Positions 13,237-25,469 of a DNA stretch of 64,000 nucleotides are shown here, in pieces. How positions within the stretch are numbered: the stretch's first letter is position 1; each line of letters opens with the position of its first letter. Source of the DNA: Coccinella septempunctata (taxonomy: Eukaryota > Arthropoda > Insecta > Coleoptera > Coccinellidae); NCBI RefSeq assembly GCF_907165205.1, contig NC_058193.1, forward strand, positions 38,705,021-38,769,020, written 5' to 3'. A program made the translations under genes and the position numbers. The notes below the pieces were generated by a model. It made no database searches. It saw only the letters and a program-made list of their open reading frames with translations, and had not been told where the DNA came from.

Positions 13237-15334
13237 ATGAATACAACAGCCTACTTGAACTTTTCGACCGCCGTCCCCGACGGCTACGGTCAACCCCCAA
13301 GCCTAACAATGATCCAATGGATACAGATATTCATATTCGCAGTGGTGTGCATAGTTGGCCTGGTGGGTAACACACTGGTCATCTACGTGGTCGTCAGGTT
13401 CTCCAAAATGCAGACGGTGACCAACATGTACATCGTCAATTTGGCGATAGCAGACGAGTGCTTCCTTATCGGCATCCCCTTTCTGCTGGTCACCATGATA
13501 AACAGGGGATGGATATTCGGGAAGTTCGCCTGCAAGGCCTACATGATCTCCACGAGCATCAACCAGTTCACCAGCTCCTTGTTGCTCAGCATCATGAGCG
13601 GAGACCGTTACATCGCAGTGTGCCATCCTATCTCATCTACGAGATGGCGGACGCCCACGATATCCGGCACGGTCTCGGTGCTGGCCTGGACCTTCAGCAT
13701 CCTGTTGATGCTGCCCATAATTCAGCACGCGACCATCTTCCACCACACGAACACGGTGTCTTGCGTCATCAACTGGGATTCTGAGGTGCAGAATGAGTCC
13801 TATGTCAACCGCACATTGCAAGGTGAGGCCCTGCTGCGTTTTCAAATCAGAGACAAAAGATATTATCCTGTCTGGATTGCTGTGAACCAATGAGCTCCGT
13901 TTTTTCTAGGTGAATCTGAGGGTCCAAAGGGTGGAGAGATGTTCATAATTTATACCTTCTTCTGCAGCTTCGCCATACCGCTTGTAATGACCGGCGTGTT
14001 CTACTGCCTCGTCGTCAAAAAATTGGAAACTGTAGGACCTAAGAATAAATCGAAGGAGAAGAAGAAGTCGCACAGGAAGGTGACGAGACTTGTTCTCACG
14101 GTGGTGGCGGTCTACGTCTGCTGCTGGCTCCCCTACTGGGTGATGCAGCTGACCAGTTTGGCCCAATCGAACAACGGAAATGATAAGTGAGTAAATCAAA
14201 CTGACAAGTCGATGTGTGTTTCAAAATTTAATCGTAGAAAACTATTGTATAATTGAGTTTTTAGTGTACTAATCGAATACTCTTTTACTTCCAGCTTCTT
14301 CATCACTCTTCATTTGTTAGTTGGCTGCCTGAGCTACTCGAACTCGGCAATGAACCCAATATTGTACGCCTTCTTGAGCGACAACTTCAAGAAAAGCTTC
14401 TTGAAGGCATGTACTTGCGTTGCTGGGAGGGAAATCAATGCTACTCTCCATTTAGAGAACAGTGTCTTTCCCAGAAAGAACAAACAAGGATCCGCTCGAT
14501 TCAGGTAGGAGGCTGTGAAGGATTGTCAGGGACGGCAGTGTCGGCATTGCCGACCCCATGAGTAGGAGTCGAATAATTTTCCCTTCAATTGGCAGAGTCA
14601 GACTGAAAGTATTCATTACTAATTCTCTGTTTCTTGAGAATCTACCCCTAAAAATTCTTAACTCGCTTCGGGATCAATGCTTAAAGAACATACGTTGTGT
14701 CAATTTGAAAAAAGGACCACCTTTAATACCTCGTTCCCCGTGCATAATCATAAAAAATTCAAAGGAAGTAAGCTTTGGATCTTAGGGGAGCATATTTTAA
14801 TAAACCTGTGAGCACGATGACACCAACCGCTAAAATCTTAAATTGGAAGGGTAGTTGATGAGTATCACCTTGTTTTTTGAAAGAAATTCGACTACCTTTC
14901 CAAAAATTCCGTACAATTAGTCTTTAGTTAGTACTTCCGAAAAAAAAGAGTAGAATAGTAAAATAACAAGAGTCATTTTTCACTATAAAAGATTTTAAAG
15001 ATGTTATTCATTGTTTTAAAGACAAAAATAGACCTATTTTATCACAAAATATGGATCATTCATCAAACATTCCAATTCATATCTTTCTAAAGGTGTTGTT
15101 CGCATACATACAACTTTATTGATTTGTAGTTTTTCTTCAAGACCTACTAGGGCAACGTCTATAAACCCAAACAACGAAGAAGAGAATGATGTGGGACTGT
15201 TGGTGAGTAAAGGAGACGCATCAACCTCAGCTATGACGATGACTTCAAGAACAAACATCGCCTCTATCGAGGACAACAACGTTAAGTGTAGAAACGGGAC
15301 GACTTCACTAATAGTACCGCCAACTACACTATAG
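13237..15334 (+). CDS. AstC-R: allatostatin-C receptor (somatostatin/opioid-receptor-like class A GPCR)
   Basis: Four exons join in phase: 13237-13822, 13910-14186, 14295-14504 and 15130-15334, giving 425 residues. Exon 1 has N-glycosylation sites (NTT, NFS), TM1-TM4 and the SGDRYIAV form of the DRY motif. Exon 2 has TM5-TM6, with a Lys-rich third loop and CCWLPYW in TM6. Exon 3 has TM7 with NSAMNPILYAF. Exon 4 encodes a Ser/Thr-rich cytoplasmic tail. Exon 3 reaches a TAG if read through, but that TAG lies in a donor (CAG|GTAGGA), and the acceptor at 15129 restores an AGT codon, so the tail exon belongs. The protein ends PPTTL, a class I PDZ-ligand pattern also seen at somatostatin receptor ends. 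The family binds allatostatin C and signals through Gi/o at the plasma membrane; that is family knowledge. The start codon follows a likely 5' UTR acceptor and a three-codon upstream ORF. Confidence 0.9.
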
Positions 15335-16932
15335 TGGGTTTAAAGTGTATTTCCAGGTCAATTGTGGACAATTTTCTCGTGTGAAATTCATCTATATTTG
15401 TTCCCTGAAGAATTAACGCTGGGAAAATAACGTGTACCTTTTTGTAATTTTGGATTTCGTAATGGAGAAAATATTTGTATAAATGATATAAAACAGGGTA
15501 TTTTAAATAATGTCCAAGTGAAGGTAGAAATTTTTGTCAAGATATGTGATGTATCTTAAGTATCATTTTATCTTCCCATAGGTCTAGAACCCTTCATCAT
15601 ATTTATTTCAAACACTGATAATTGTAAAAAAAAATAATCATTGCTCTATCCCTTTAGAGAGAAACTAGTTGCGTTTGAAATTGAATTACATCAAGTCCCC
15701 ATAGAAATTTTTCTGGTGATGTTTCGACCTAATCATATCACAAAGAATACATTCAACATTTTTTTTGTCCACATTTCTTTTATGTTAAAAGTAAAAGCGT
15801 TACACTGAGCATGTGAATGATTCTAAGTGTATTCTCAATTTTTTTCAATTAATTCGAGCTGGATCATGTTTTCAAGAGATGTTTGAGTGTGCAAGTTGAT
15901 GTAATAGAAATTATAATCTTCATCTGGAAAATTTTGTTTGAGCCCAACAAAATATTTCAGATCAAAGAATTCACTTATTTTTTCACAATGAAAACGACTT
16001 TCGATTGTGAAGTTTTAACGAAAAATGTAAGCTCTTTCCAATCATACTTACTGGTAATTCTACAAAGATTTTTCATTGAAAGTTATTCGTTAGGTAGGAA
16101 TAAAACACAAACTGATAAACAGATATGTATTTTCGTTGTGAAGATTGAAAAACGCAGCAATTACAATTAGTTGTACATAGGTTTTTATGGATTTATGTTG
16201 AAATCTGTGATATTAACACTATTGTTGAAGTGTAGGTATATTTATATGTATAATATTCACAAAGATCAGCATGATAAGGTTGCACCAAAAAAAAAAATGA
16301 ATTAACAAATGAAAACATCTAAATACATCAATGTATCAATGTATTTTAAAAAGACTAGATGAAATTTAATATGGCTAATTTTTAGGATCAATGTATATCT
16401 ATTGTATAAATAAACATTTATCAAAAAACTCAACACTTTATTCATTGGAATTTTTGAAAATTCCGTAAAACATGCTCTCAAATGAAACCAATCAATAATT
16501 TTATTACTTATAGCTTTAACATTAACCTAATTTTATTTATAGAAAACCGAACTTGGTCATTCTGAAAATTGCAACGTAATAACTATTTTTTACTTCTGGA
16601 TTTTCCTTTGAACCTTCGTTATCTGCAATTTTTTTATCATTAAACGAAGTTTAATAAATAGGTGAAAAGTAACTCACTTTGCATGAGAGCATCATCACAA
16701 ATACATTTGGGGAAAATTGGACTCTTCGATATAAGGATGGAACAAGTTGATTCATCCTTGTGAATTTTGTTGCTATGGAGTTTGAATTTAGTTTCATAAA
16801 TTTTTTTCACTGGACATTGACTGGAAAATTTAAAGAAAATTCAGGTAAGAGACGAATTGATCTTTCTATTAAAAAAAAAGAATTTCTAGTCTTCATAATG
16901 CTGATATCATTCTGAAACTGAGAAATAAACAC
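15335..16932. other. convergent 3' regions of AstC-R (+) and Zwilch (-)
   Basis: AT-rich with no convincing exon. A plus-strand AATAAA at 16409-16414 is the best poly(A) signal for the receptor (3' UTR of about 1.1 kb). A minus-strand AATAAA (TTTATT on the plus strand, 16437-16442) could serve Zwilch. The signals lie under 30 bp apart, so the two transcripts probably abut or overlap slightly. Confidence 0.5.
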
Positions 16933-19073
16933 TCACTCTTTGAAAAGCTCTTCATTTCTGGAATCCAAATCGCAAGTTATGCTGACTATCCTCGGAGTCA
17001 AAGGTTCAGGATAACCAATACTGCCTTTGTTAAATATGAATTTCTGATATACTTCATTGCTGATCCTACTGAAGTTATAATCAGAGAGCTTTACGGATTT
17101 CTTCAGGTTATTCGTTGTGAATATAACATACTCGGAAGCATCGTGAAGTTTGCACAGCAGTGCCAATTTTTCTTTATTGAAAGTTGTATCAGTCAGAGCG
17201 AAATACTTGGGTTGGTTCGGAGCAATAGATTTCCTTCTTACCTCTGGCACTTTGACCTTGCAATACTTGCTAAAAGTGAAAGTTTTATTGGAAAAAATTG
17301 CATTGAACTTCAAGGTATGATAACTCCGCCAGCTTGAATATTTTATATAGGCGATTCCGTCAAAAATGAAACACATATAATGAAATAATCAAATTATACC
17401 TCCAAATCTTCTCCAAGCCGACTTGATGCAGAGGATTATGGAAACTGATGATGGAGAGATGATCATTTTTCAATTTTTCGCACCCAATAGCGATCAGGAA
17501 TTTGAGGGATTCGGCAAGCGTTAAGTTCACCATGTAATCTTCAATGTCAAGATCTTTCACTAATTCTACCGCTCTATCTCTGTCTACCAAATTCTAAAAG
17601 CACTCAAAATATATTCAATGGATTGACTAACTAGATCTCGACTCATCTCACCTCTATTTTAGCTATCCTGAAGAAAGTCGAGAGGGAATTCTTCAAATCT
17701 ATCAAATCCTTACACCCTAAAAGCATCTCTTTAAGTACATGTTAATTTATTCCGAGCGTTACTACATACGAATAAGTATGGACCATAACCTATCTAAAAT
17801 TGTAAGTTCCCGGAAGTCATCTAACACTAGTTCCAAAGAATTATTCTTCCTCCTTTTGATGGGATTAGTGCATAAATTATGGATTTTCTCTGCAAGTTCA
17901 GAGGCCCCTAAGTTGTTGTTTGAAATAACAGTACTCCCAATTTGTAACGCTTTTTCATCATCCAGAATCTTTATGAAGGTTTCTAAATGTTTCAGTTCAT
18001 CCCATAAGAAACGAAGATAAGAGTTAGGATGGCCAGATACAACCTGCATTTTCTATCCAACAAATTTGTCAATAAACTGATAAGCAAAGAATGAAAATGA
18101 TATACATACCAATTGCATACTTATTTCAGCGCAATTCGGTTCATCTTCTTGAGGCTTATTCCAGCACGTCTCCAAAATCATAGATGCAAAATTTTCGTTA
18201 ATATTCACGTTTTCCTTCATTTCTGATCCATAGATATTATAAATTCTCTTGAATGTATATTCTACCTGAAAGAATAGGGGCTTAAAACTGAATAGAATGA
18301 AAATGAGAACTTACAGAGGCTCGTGGTTGATTCATAATAATTCCCTTCAATATATCCCATTTTAGGGAATCACTCTCCATTGACGAGACAGCATATGTAT
18401 GAACACAGTAGCTTGTGACAAAATCTGCTGTGTTTTGGGCTCCTAGGACCACCATTTTCTGTTCATTTTTCACTTGACTGTCTTCACTTTTTACTATGCA
18501 GAATGTTGGTATACCCACAGAGTTATATTTTTCTGCTAATAGAGTACTGTGAAAATCAATTCTATAAACCATATTTTACACTTCCAGTACTGCAACTCAC
18601 CGAGCTAACTGTTCATTTAGAGGATAATGATACTCCTCTGTTGTAGGCTCAACAAGATTACGACACTCTTGTTTTGGGGATTTACCTACAACTTCGAGAC
18701 TATTATCATCTAAATCTATTCGTAACATACCCTCCCCAACTATCTCTTCTTTAGGCTGTTGTTTGCTTTTACGTTGAATGAATTCATGAATGTTTTCTAC
18801 TGACTGAGAATCAAGTTCAAAGGTTTTCTCTTCCTCTGGTGCATTTTCTTCGAAGCTCTCCTCTTTTTCACTTTTACGATTAGGGGTTGATCTCAGTGGA
18901 CTCTGAAAAATGTGTGACATAAAACCAATTACTGAATGAAAACAATACAACAAATAGTATTTATTTCCAATATTCCTTACTTTGCAAATAACTATTCTAG
19001 ATTTGATATCTTCTCTAAAGAATTCCCGAATATACGAAGGAAATTCCTGTTCTAATTCCACCGTTTCAATCAT
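16933..19073 (-). CDS. Zwilch: Zwilch-like kinetochore protein (RZZ complex subunit)
   Basis: Eight exons on the minus strand: 18981-19073, 18601-18902, 18315-18546, 18110-18264 (or to 18244), 17770-18043, 17652-17716, 17400-17593 and 16933-17332, giving about 565-570 residues, close to the family's roughly 600. Assignment rests on remembered similarity to vertebrate Zwilch along its length: YLRFLWDELKHLETF matches the mid-region YRELKFL block, ILDRLWSIL the following FAEQLW block, and AIGCEKLKNDHLSII the EIGLDKLKKDYISFF block. Zwilch joins Rod and Zw10 at outer kinetochores to recruit dynein and support the spindle checkpoint. Residues of about 35-75 are acidic and low-complexity. Seven of the eight exons chain in phase; exon 4 does so only from the weaker acceptor before 18244, because using the strong acceptor before 18264 gives a stop after 15 codons. 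It is head-to-head with RalA. Confidence 0.7.
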
Positions 19074-19945
19074 GTCACAAACTTGTAATCTTCACTTCAT
19101 TAACTAAACGCATGTGTATAAAAATTATGAACAAATTATGAAATGAAAAGCTACTTTTTTCAAATTTATACTTGTTTTTGGTAACGTATCAAACCACAGA
19201 ATACAATTGACTTGACAAATAGACGTTAAGCCACCTTCAGACGCGAGATTTTTCCACTAAACCAGAGATAACCAGAGATATATCTCTATTTAAGAGATAT
19301 ATAGAAGATATACCTTCTATATCTCTGATATAACCAGAGACTATCTGGAAATAACAAATTATCAAAATCACATCAGTTTGCTTTGATTTGCTGTGCTTCC
19401 CGTTCATAATGATTAAAAAAATAGTTTATAGGTTAGTGAAATATTAATGCTGATGTAGAAGCCCTAGAAAATTCCTACGATGCCTGCAATTTTCTTCACA
19501 TATTTCATCGATAGGGACGATATGATGAATACCTACTTAATTATACACCTACCGTTATAAGACATAGATTACATTCTATCATTCATAATGAGAAAAATTA
19601 CCTCACTTTTTTTCTAGTCCAATACGGAAATTCTCTATCGAACTTTGTTCGAACCACATGACTCATCCTTATCTCTGAGTGTAATCCGCTATTTTAGTTT
19701 CCGCAACTAATCATTAGTAAACAATAGAGTAGGCGGAGTAGGTGTGTTGGTCAGTGATATGTGTCAAATAGTGTTGATCTCTTTAGGTGAATCAAAATTT
19801 TGAAGGCGAGGCCGATTCAAATATTTCTCTTTAGGGTTGTTATTGAAACCAAGTGAGAAGTGAGAGAATATCGTTAAATAAAACTCTAACTTTCGTACCT
19901 CGAAAAATATTTAATTGGTGAAACACTTTCGTGACATATTGGACA
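19074..19945. promoter_or_regulatory. divergent promoter region between Zwilch and RalA
   Basis: 872 bp separate the two start codons, so both promoters and 5' UTRs lie here. TTGACA at 19212-19217 and TGTCAAA at 19762-19768 match a motif that recurs at the other divergent promoters of this window. A TCAGT initiator-like pentamer lies near 19751. The middle holds a cluster of short hairpins, listed separately. No TATA box in a convincing place. Confidence 0.5.
19274..19326. repeat. cluster of short inverted repeats
   Basis: AGAGATATATCTCT (19274-19287) is a perfect 14-bp palindrome. It is followed by a near-perfect hairpin with left arm AGAGATATATAGAAG (from 19293) and right arm CTTCTATATCTCT (19314-19326) around a six-base loop. 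Related CCAGAGATA words flank it on both sides. It may be the core of a small MITE or simply AT-rich palindromic DNA in the Zwilch-RalA promoter. Confidence 0.6.
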
Positions 19946-20750
19946 ATGGCTAAGAAAGCAACAGTTCAACCTGCTCTACATAAAGTTATTATGGTAGGCA
20001 GTGGTGGAGTTGGAAAATCGGCACTCACCCTTCAGTTTATGTATGATGAATTTGTTGAAGACTATGAACCAACCAAAGCTGACTCATACCGTAAGAAGGT
20101 ACTGCTGGATGGAGAAGATGTTCAAATTGATATCCTTGATACAGCAGGACAAGAAGATTATGCTGCTATCAGAGACAACTACTTTCGAAGTGGCGAAGGA
20201 TTTCTCTGTATATTTTCTATAACGGAAGATGAGAGTTTCCAAGCCACACAAGAGTTCAGGTAAGGTAAATTGACAATCTTAGAGAGAAGACTTCAATTAT
20301 TAATTCGTCAACAATTCGATTGTAGAGAGCAGATATTGAGGGTGAAGAATGATGAGAATATTCCATTCCTTTTAGTTGGTAACAAAAGTGATCTAGATGA
20401 TAAAAGGAAAGTTTCCTTCCAAGAAGCAAGTGAAAGAGCAAAGCAATGGGGAGTGCCTTATGTTGAAACATCGGCCAAAACAAGGGAGCATGTTGATAAG
20501 GTGAAGTTTTTCATTTTTATTTTGTATTTAGTCAACTGTCCTGCTGGGACACGTAAACTTCTAATGGGTACTTCCTGTGGGACCTCTGTATAGAACCTAA
20601 GGTACTAATTAGGCAATAATAACTTATTTTCAGGTGTTTTATGATCTTATGAGAGAGATCAGAGCGAGGAAAATCGAGGAAAAGACAGTAAATAATGGTA
20701 AGGGTAAAGACAAAAACAAGAAGAAAAAACTCAAATGTACCATTCTCTGA
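19946..20750 (+). CDS. RalA: Ral small GTPase
   Basis: Three exons, 19946-20259, 20326-20500 and 20634-20750, join in phase to give 201 residues. The P-loop GSGGVGKS is at residues 18-25. The effector region YEPTKADSY (40-48) is diagnostic of Ral, since Ras has YDPTIEDSY. DTAGQEDY is at 65-72; NKSD and ETSAK follow. The C-terminus is a Lys-rich stretch then CTIL, a CAAX box whose final Leu predicts geranylgeranylation and plasma-membrane/endosomal anchoring. Ral acts below Ras-RalGEF and binds exocyst subunits. The frame is open five codons upstream from a GTG, but the ATG of MAKKATVQ aligns with the known Ral N-terminus, so I start there. Introns are short (66 and 133 bp). Confidence 0.96.
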
Positions 20751-22007
20751 AGTACAGTAAGCAAAGTCATCCTTATTTTTAGTTCTAATAATCTTTTATA
20801 TTTATTGTATCTAAGTTTGTATTTTCATGTATTCCAAGGAATAACCGTTAAATTATGCACCTAAGCCTTCTTAATATTGATTTTTATATATAACCAAAAT
20901 TTAAACCATTTTAAAAAAGTGGATTATATTGTGTACTTTATCAGTTGTTTAGACAGTTAAAACATTTGTGTTGTTATTTTCTTCAAAATATATTGAAATT
21001 AGTGAATTTCTTTCTATTGTTTTTTTTTTTAATAATTGATCATTAGAAATTTGTATATTCTGAAAATTTTTGGGTTTCCACATTATTTGGATATTCACAC
21101 CTGGAGCAAAAATATATTTTTCAACGTTCGAAAATATGGTGTTTTTCATATGCGGTTTTTGAATATGGAGAACCTAACCAATCAAATCGATGAAAAAATT
21201 GAACCAAAGTATTATAAGGTGGTTTCTTCAGTTCTCTCGCAGAATTGGGAAATCCATTTATACCTACATTCCCATTTTATAAACTTACGATAAAAAAAGC
21301 CTGTTTGCTTTTATTTAGTTTTTTTATAAGACAGCAAACGGTCATTGTGTTGTGAAATGTCATTGAATTAACTTGCTCTTAACTTTGGAAATTCTGAGGC
21401 ACAAATACTTTAATGGATGAGACTAAAATGAGATTATACATATAATACGAAATAAATATTGTTAATTTGGGTCTGCTTAGTATTGTTTTCTGTTTGTTCG
21501 TAGGAGCTTGAGTGTTTGGCACCACTGAAGGTGTGTCAACACTGTTCAAGTTTTACATCACTTAAAGGAAAAATTTTGCTATATTATACAGGATTTGTGG
21601 GAATCTGTTATACCTATTGTATTTTAAATGTAAGATTGTACTGCCTTTGCAATTTGTTTAATAAATATTATCAACAAAATTTCAATCAGTGTTTTTACTC
21701 TACCCCTTGGAAAGAAATCAGTGGATTGAGTTGAAAAAATCTTCCATTCAACTTTCAATGAAATCAGAAGACCTGAAGAAAGAAAATAAAGGTAGTCTTG
21801 TTTTGAGAGAGTCGAAGAAAATAAAAACATTGATTTTTAATGATGAAATCTCAATCAGGGCATTAAAAAGACTTCGAAACAAATACTGCTCTTGATTTGA
21901 AGTGAGGTATCTTTGGTCATTGTTTTAAAATCTATCCGACAGAGGAAAAGTGCGTAAAAATCGATAGGTATATTAAATTTACTACACAACAATGTTCCTT
22001 CGGTCCC
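20751..22007. other. convergent spacer between RalA and WDR24
   Basis: AT-rich 3' UTR and intergenic DNA. Plus-strand AATAAA occurs near 21451 and could end the RalA transcript. Short open frames at 21516-21895 have no splice support or recognisable motif and are treated as chance. Confidence 0.5.
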
Positions 22008-25000
22008 TTATCTATACTCGCAAAAATGTCCGCACCCTGTGGGACACATGTTATTTTTCGCAATCCACTGTTGAATGTGCCCCATGTGACCACCGTGAGA
22101 ACATCCCTGACACCAGACATACAATCCTTTCACCACCTGATGACAAACGCTGCACAGGGCGTATTCCGACGAGTGACATTTGTCACATAACCACCCTATC
22201 CTCTGTAATGGTTTGTTGCATTTGCTACAGTTGGAGTTGATCCTAGTGGATTGCTGATTGAGCTGACTTATGCCTGAAACACACACTTCAGGAATATACC
22301 GAAGTAATGATTCAACTAAATTAATAAACTTTTGTAGTTCAATCGTTGAGGATTCTGAAGGAGGATTATTGCCAAACTTCTTTTCTCACAGGTCTGTTGA
22401 AATTTATTTAAAGCTAAAATGGGCAAAAGAACCTCATGTTAATTATCAACCCGAAGTTGGAATCTATTTTAAATAGCCCGCCCTTAGAAATGTCATATTC
22501 GTCTCGCATTCTTATTGGTTCACAGAAATTCTTTCAACTAGGGATGGGCGAAAAATATCGATACTTTTCCAGAAAATTATCGGTACAATATTAATCACCC
22601 TTGCCCAGCCCTGCTTTTAACTGTCACGTCTTCTTATCCAGTTCAATGTGTCTTATCAAGAAAAGTTTGATGGATTAAACTCATCTCAATTTTTATGGAA
22701 TCAGAGTGGTCTCAGAAACGTCAGTGAAAATGATGTTTGAATTTGGGCGGCTTTCAGTTCAATTATGCAAATACAACCCTCGAAAATATAAAAATGAATG
22801 TGAAATCGGCATTCAGATCGAATTTTCATGCTTTTCTTGCCCATTCACCAACATCGTCATGCCTACCTGGAATCCAAGACAATTTGATAATTTGAGTTAC
22901 GATATCCCAAAGTTGGTATCTGGTCAGCAGTTCTATGTAACCCGAAAGCCACTGTTCCTGCGTCGCTTCATCTAATTCCACAAGACTCTTTCTTTGTTCA
23001 CCCAGTACTATCAGTATACAAACGGAAGTCTGTATATCGCCCAAGGTGACGTGGTATCTCAAGGCATCCACCACTATGCTTCCTGGGTCCCATGCCAACT
23101 TTGTTGGTACCAAACGCACAGTCAGTATACCTGGTGGATGGTCTTGAACGGATGTGATCAATGGAAAAGGATCCTCGTGAATGTCTGGAGAATTTCTATT
23201 GGGGAATTGATCCGCTGGTGGAGATCTATCGAGGATTTCATGTCTGATTGGGAATGCCTCGTTGGGCAAGGTCCAATCCTGCTGAATAGGTATCGGTTGG
23301 AAAGACCGATAACTATTCCTGAAATCTGATTAAAAAACTTGAGTTTCAGACTCTATTCTATTCAACTTGAGTAGACGAAATTACTCACCAGATACTATAC
23401 CGTCAAACTCCATATCCAGCTCATTTTCACCAAACGAAAAATCTCCCTTTGGCAGACCAGTCCGATAATTGAGATAGGTTGGAAAACCATTGTTATAAAT
23501 AGCAATGTGATCAACCTGATCTTCATTTTCAGTCTCGTCGCTAAATTGAGCTGCAGGAGTATCGCCATCTAACGAAAACTGCATTAGATATCTCTTCTAC
23601 AAAAAGAACCCATTTTTACCTTTGGATAATTGATCATTCCCCGAATTATCTAAATTGACTAGGGACGATACCAAGCCAGTCATCGAGTTTTCTCTGTTTC
23701 TAGGCGTGATAACTTCCGAATTTTGCAGGAACTCTTCACCATACATTGTTTGCACTATATTCCAAACTTTCGCGATCTGAAACAACAACTTTCAGTTGAC
23801 CAAGGCCAGGACTTCGAGCCCCTACTGATACCCCATAACCTCAAACGTCTGATTGACAGATGTCAAAATATCAACTCACTGATGCTTTTCCACACTCCTT
23901 GGCAACAGCTGCATTATGATCGCACATTTCTGACAAAGTTCTTCCACTAAGTATGTAATTTTTGGCAAAATATAAAAATGCATCAGATTCCTGACTTTCC
24001 TGAATGTTTTTCGTGAAATGCTGCAATATGCTGGCAGTTTGATGGAAATAGTCAGGGGGAACACTTGTCGAACTTTTTCTTATAAGACCTATTGTGCTTT
24101 TTGTAGCAGTATTGTTAGAAACTATAATTTTTTGTGCGAAGAGTACTTCCCCTCTCTTGTTCATCGAAACAGCCTGTGAATTAGCTTTACTAGCAGGACG
24201 ATCAGCGTCGCTGAAAGCATGATGAAAAAGGGTACAATCCTAAAATAGAATTTTCAAAATATTCCCCTCCGATTGCAGCTATTCACAAACTTACCCGTCC
24301 AGTGCTTAGAAATGAATCAGGATCTCCTTTCCATGCAATACCACTGGCTATATCTTTGTGCTCGTTGAAGGCTGCATAAGGTATAAAGGGTCTCCGAACA
24401 TCCCAAATATTTATTGTGGAATCTATGACTAGAGCACAACTGGCGATATGGTACTTTTTCTGAGGTCTCCATTTAACTTGACCTATTGATGCTATTGTGT
24501 GGATGGTGTATTCCAGAGTTGGTTTGTTAGTTAAATCCCAAACCTATGGACAACTTATTATTCCAGAACAACAAGCTCAAATCACTTACTTTGATGGTTT
24601 TGTCCCTACTTGCTGTGGCTAACCAAGCCATTTCTGGATGCCAGTCACAGGCAAATATGGGGCCACTATGTGCAGTATACTGTTGCTGGTATCTGTCTGG
24701 TTTCCTTACATCCCATAACTGTACACTACCATTTTCAGAAACAGAAGCAAATGCATAAGGATTGTGTGGACTAAACTGAACGTCACGAACACTTTCGGTA
24801 TTGCTGAAAGAAATGGCTTTCATTTAAAGCAAAAACTATGAATAGATTCAGAAAACTTGCCTATAAAATATTGCAACAGCAGATGGCATTCTGATATCGA
24901 AATATCTCATAGTACCATCTTGTGAACCAGAAATCAATCTGTAAGGTTCAGAAGTATGAAAATTAACTTTATTCACAGTCCGCTTATGTTCTTGGTAATC

Positions 25001-25469
25001 CTTTTCCTGCATAGCCCTTCCTGTTTTTGATAAGTTCCAGACACATACATGGCCATTTGTTGCCGCAGTGGCCAAACAATTGTCTGAAGAAAAGAAATAT
25101 GTACTATATCTCAACTTTGAGCTTAAAATTATATTTACCATCAATAGAGCTCCACGCCACGTCGTTGCATGAAAAACAGGTACCCAAGTGCTTTGACGCT
25201 CGTAAATTAAGAACTTCTTTGAACTGATCATCTTCGATATAATAAATTTTGAACACTAGAACACAATAATTTGGAATGAAACAAAACGTACAGGTTATTC
25301 CCTTAGTGTGAAGTATTCGAAAATTCTATCACTTACCATTTCTTCCAGCTATTGCAACTTGGGTGTAGTCTTTATTCAAAGCTAAAGCATTCACAGGACC
25401 CTCTTGGGCACAAGAAAAAGTGCTGGCCATCACAGAAGCATCTGGAGTGTGGACTACTGTGAATGGCAT
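22008..25469 (-). CDS. Wdr24: WDR24, GATOR2 complex subunit
   Basis: Ten exons: 25337-25469, 25139-25255, 24861-25083, 24590-24803, 24295-24543, 23880-24239, 23620-23776 (or from 23672), 23389-23578, 22867-23325 and 22008-22273; about 771-789 residues against about 790 in mammals. The N-terminal half is a WD40 propeller (NCLATAATNGHVCVWNL, EHKRTVNKV, LISGSQDGTMRYFDIR, LWDVRKPDR, CDWHPEMAWLATASRDKT). A helical region with SMTGLV and NEAFPIRHE follows, then the C-terminal zinc module (CSKCNKPL, CDKCH, CSVCH, CQGCSHGGHMGHI, CPTGCGHFC). GATOR2 counteracts GATOR1 and so permits amino-acid activation of TORC1 at the lysosome. The intron between exons 3 and 4 begins GC rather than GT (TATAG|GCAAGT). 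The exon 7-8 junction does not close in frame with its best donor; see findings. Head-to-head with IFT57. Confidence 0.93.

Noticed and set aside
22994..23329. 111-codon plus-strand ORF opposite WDR24
   Set aside because: Antisense of exon 9 of WDR24, which is supported by family motifs and phase.
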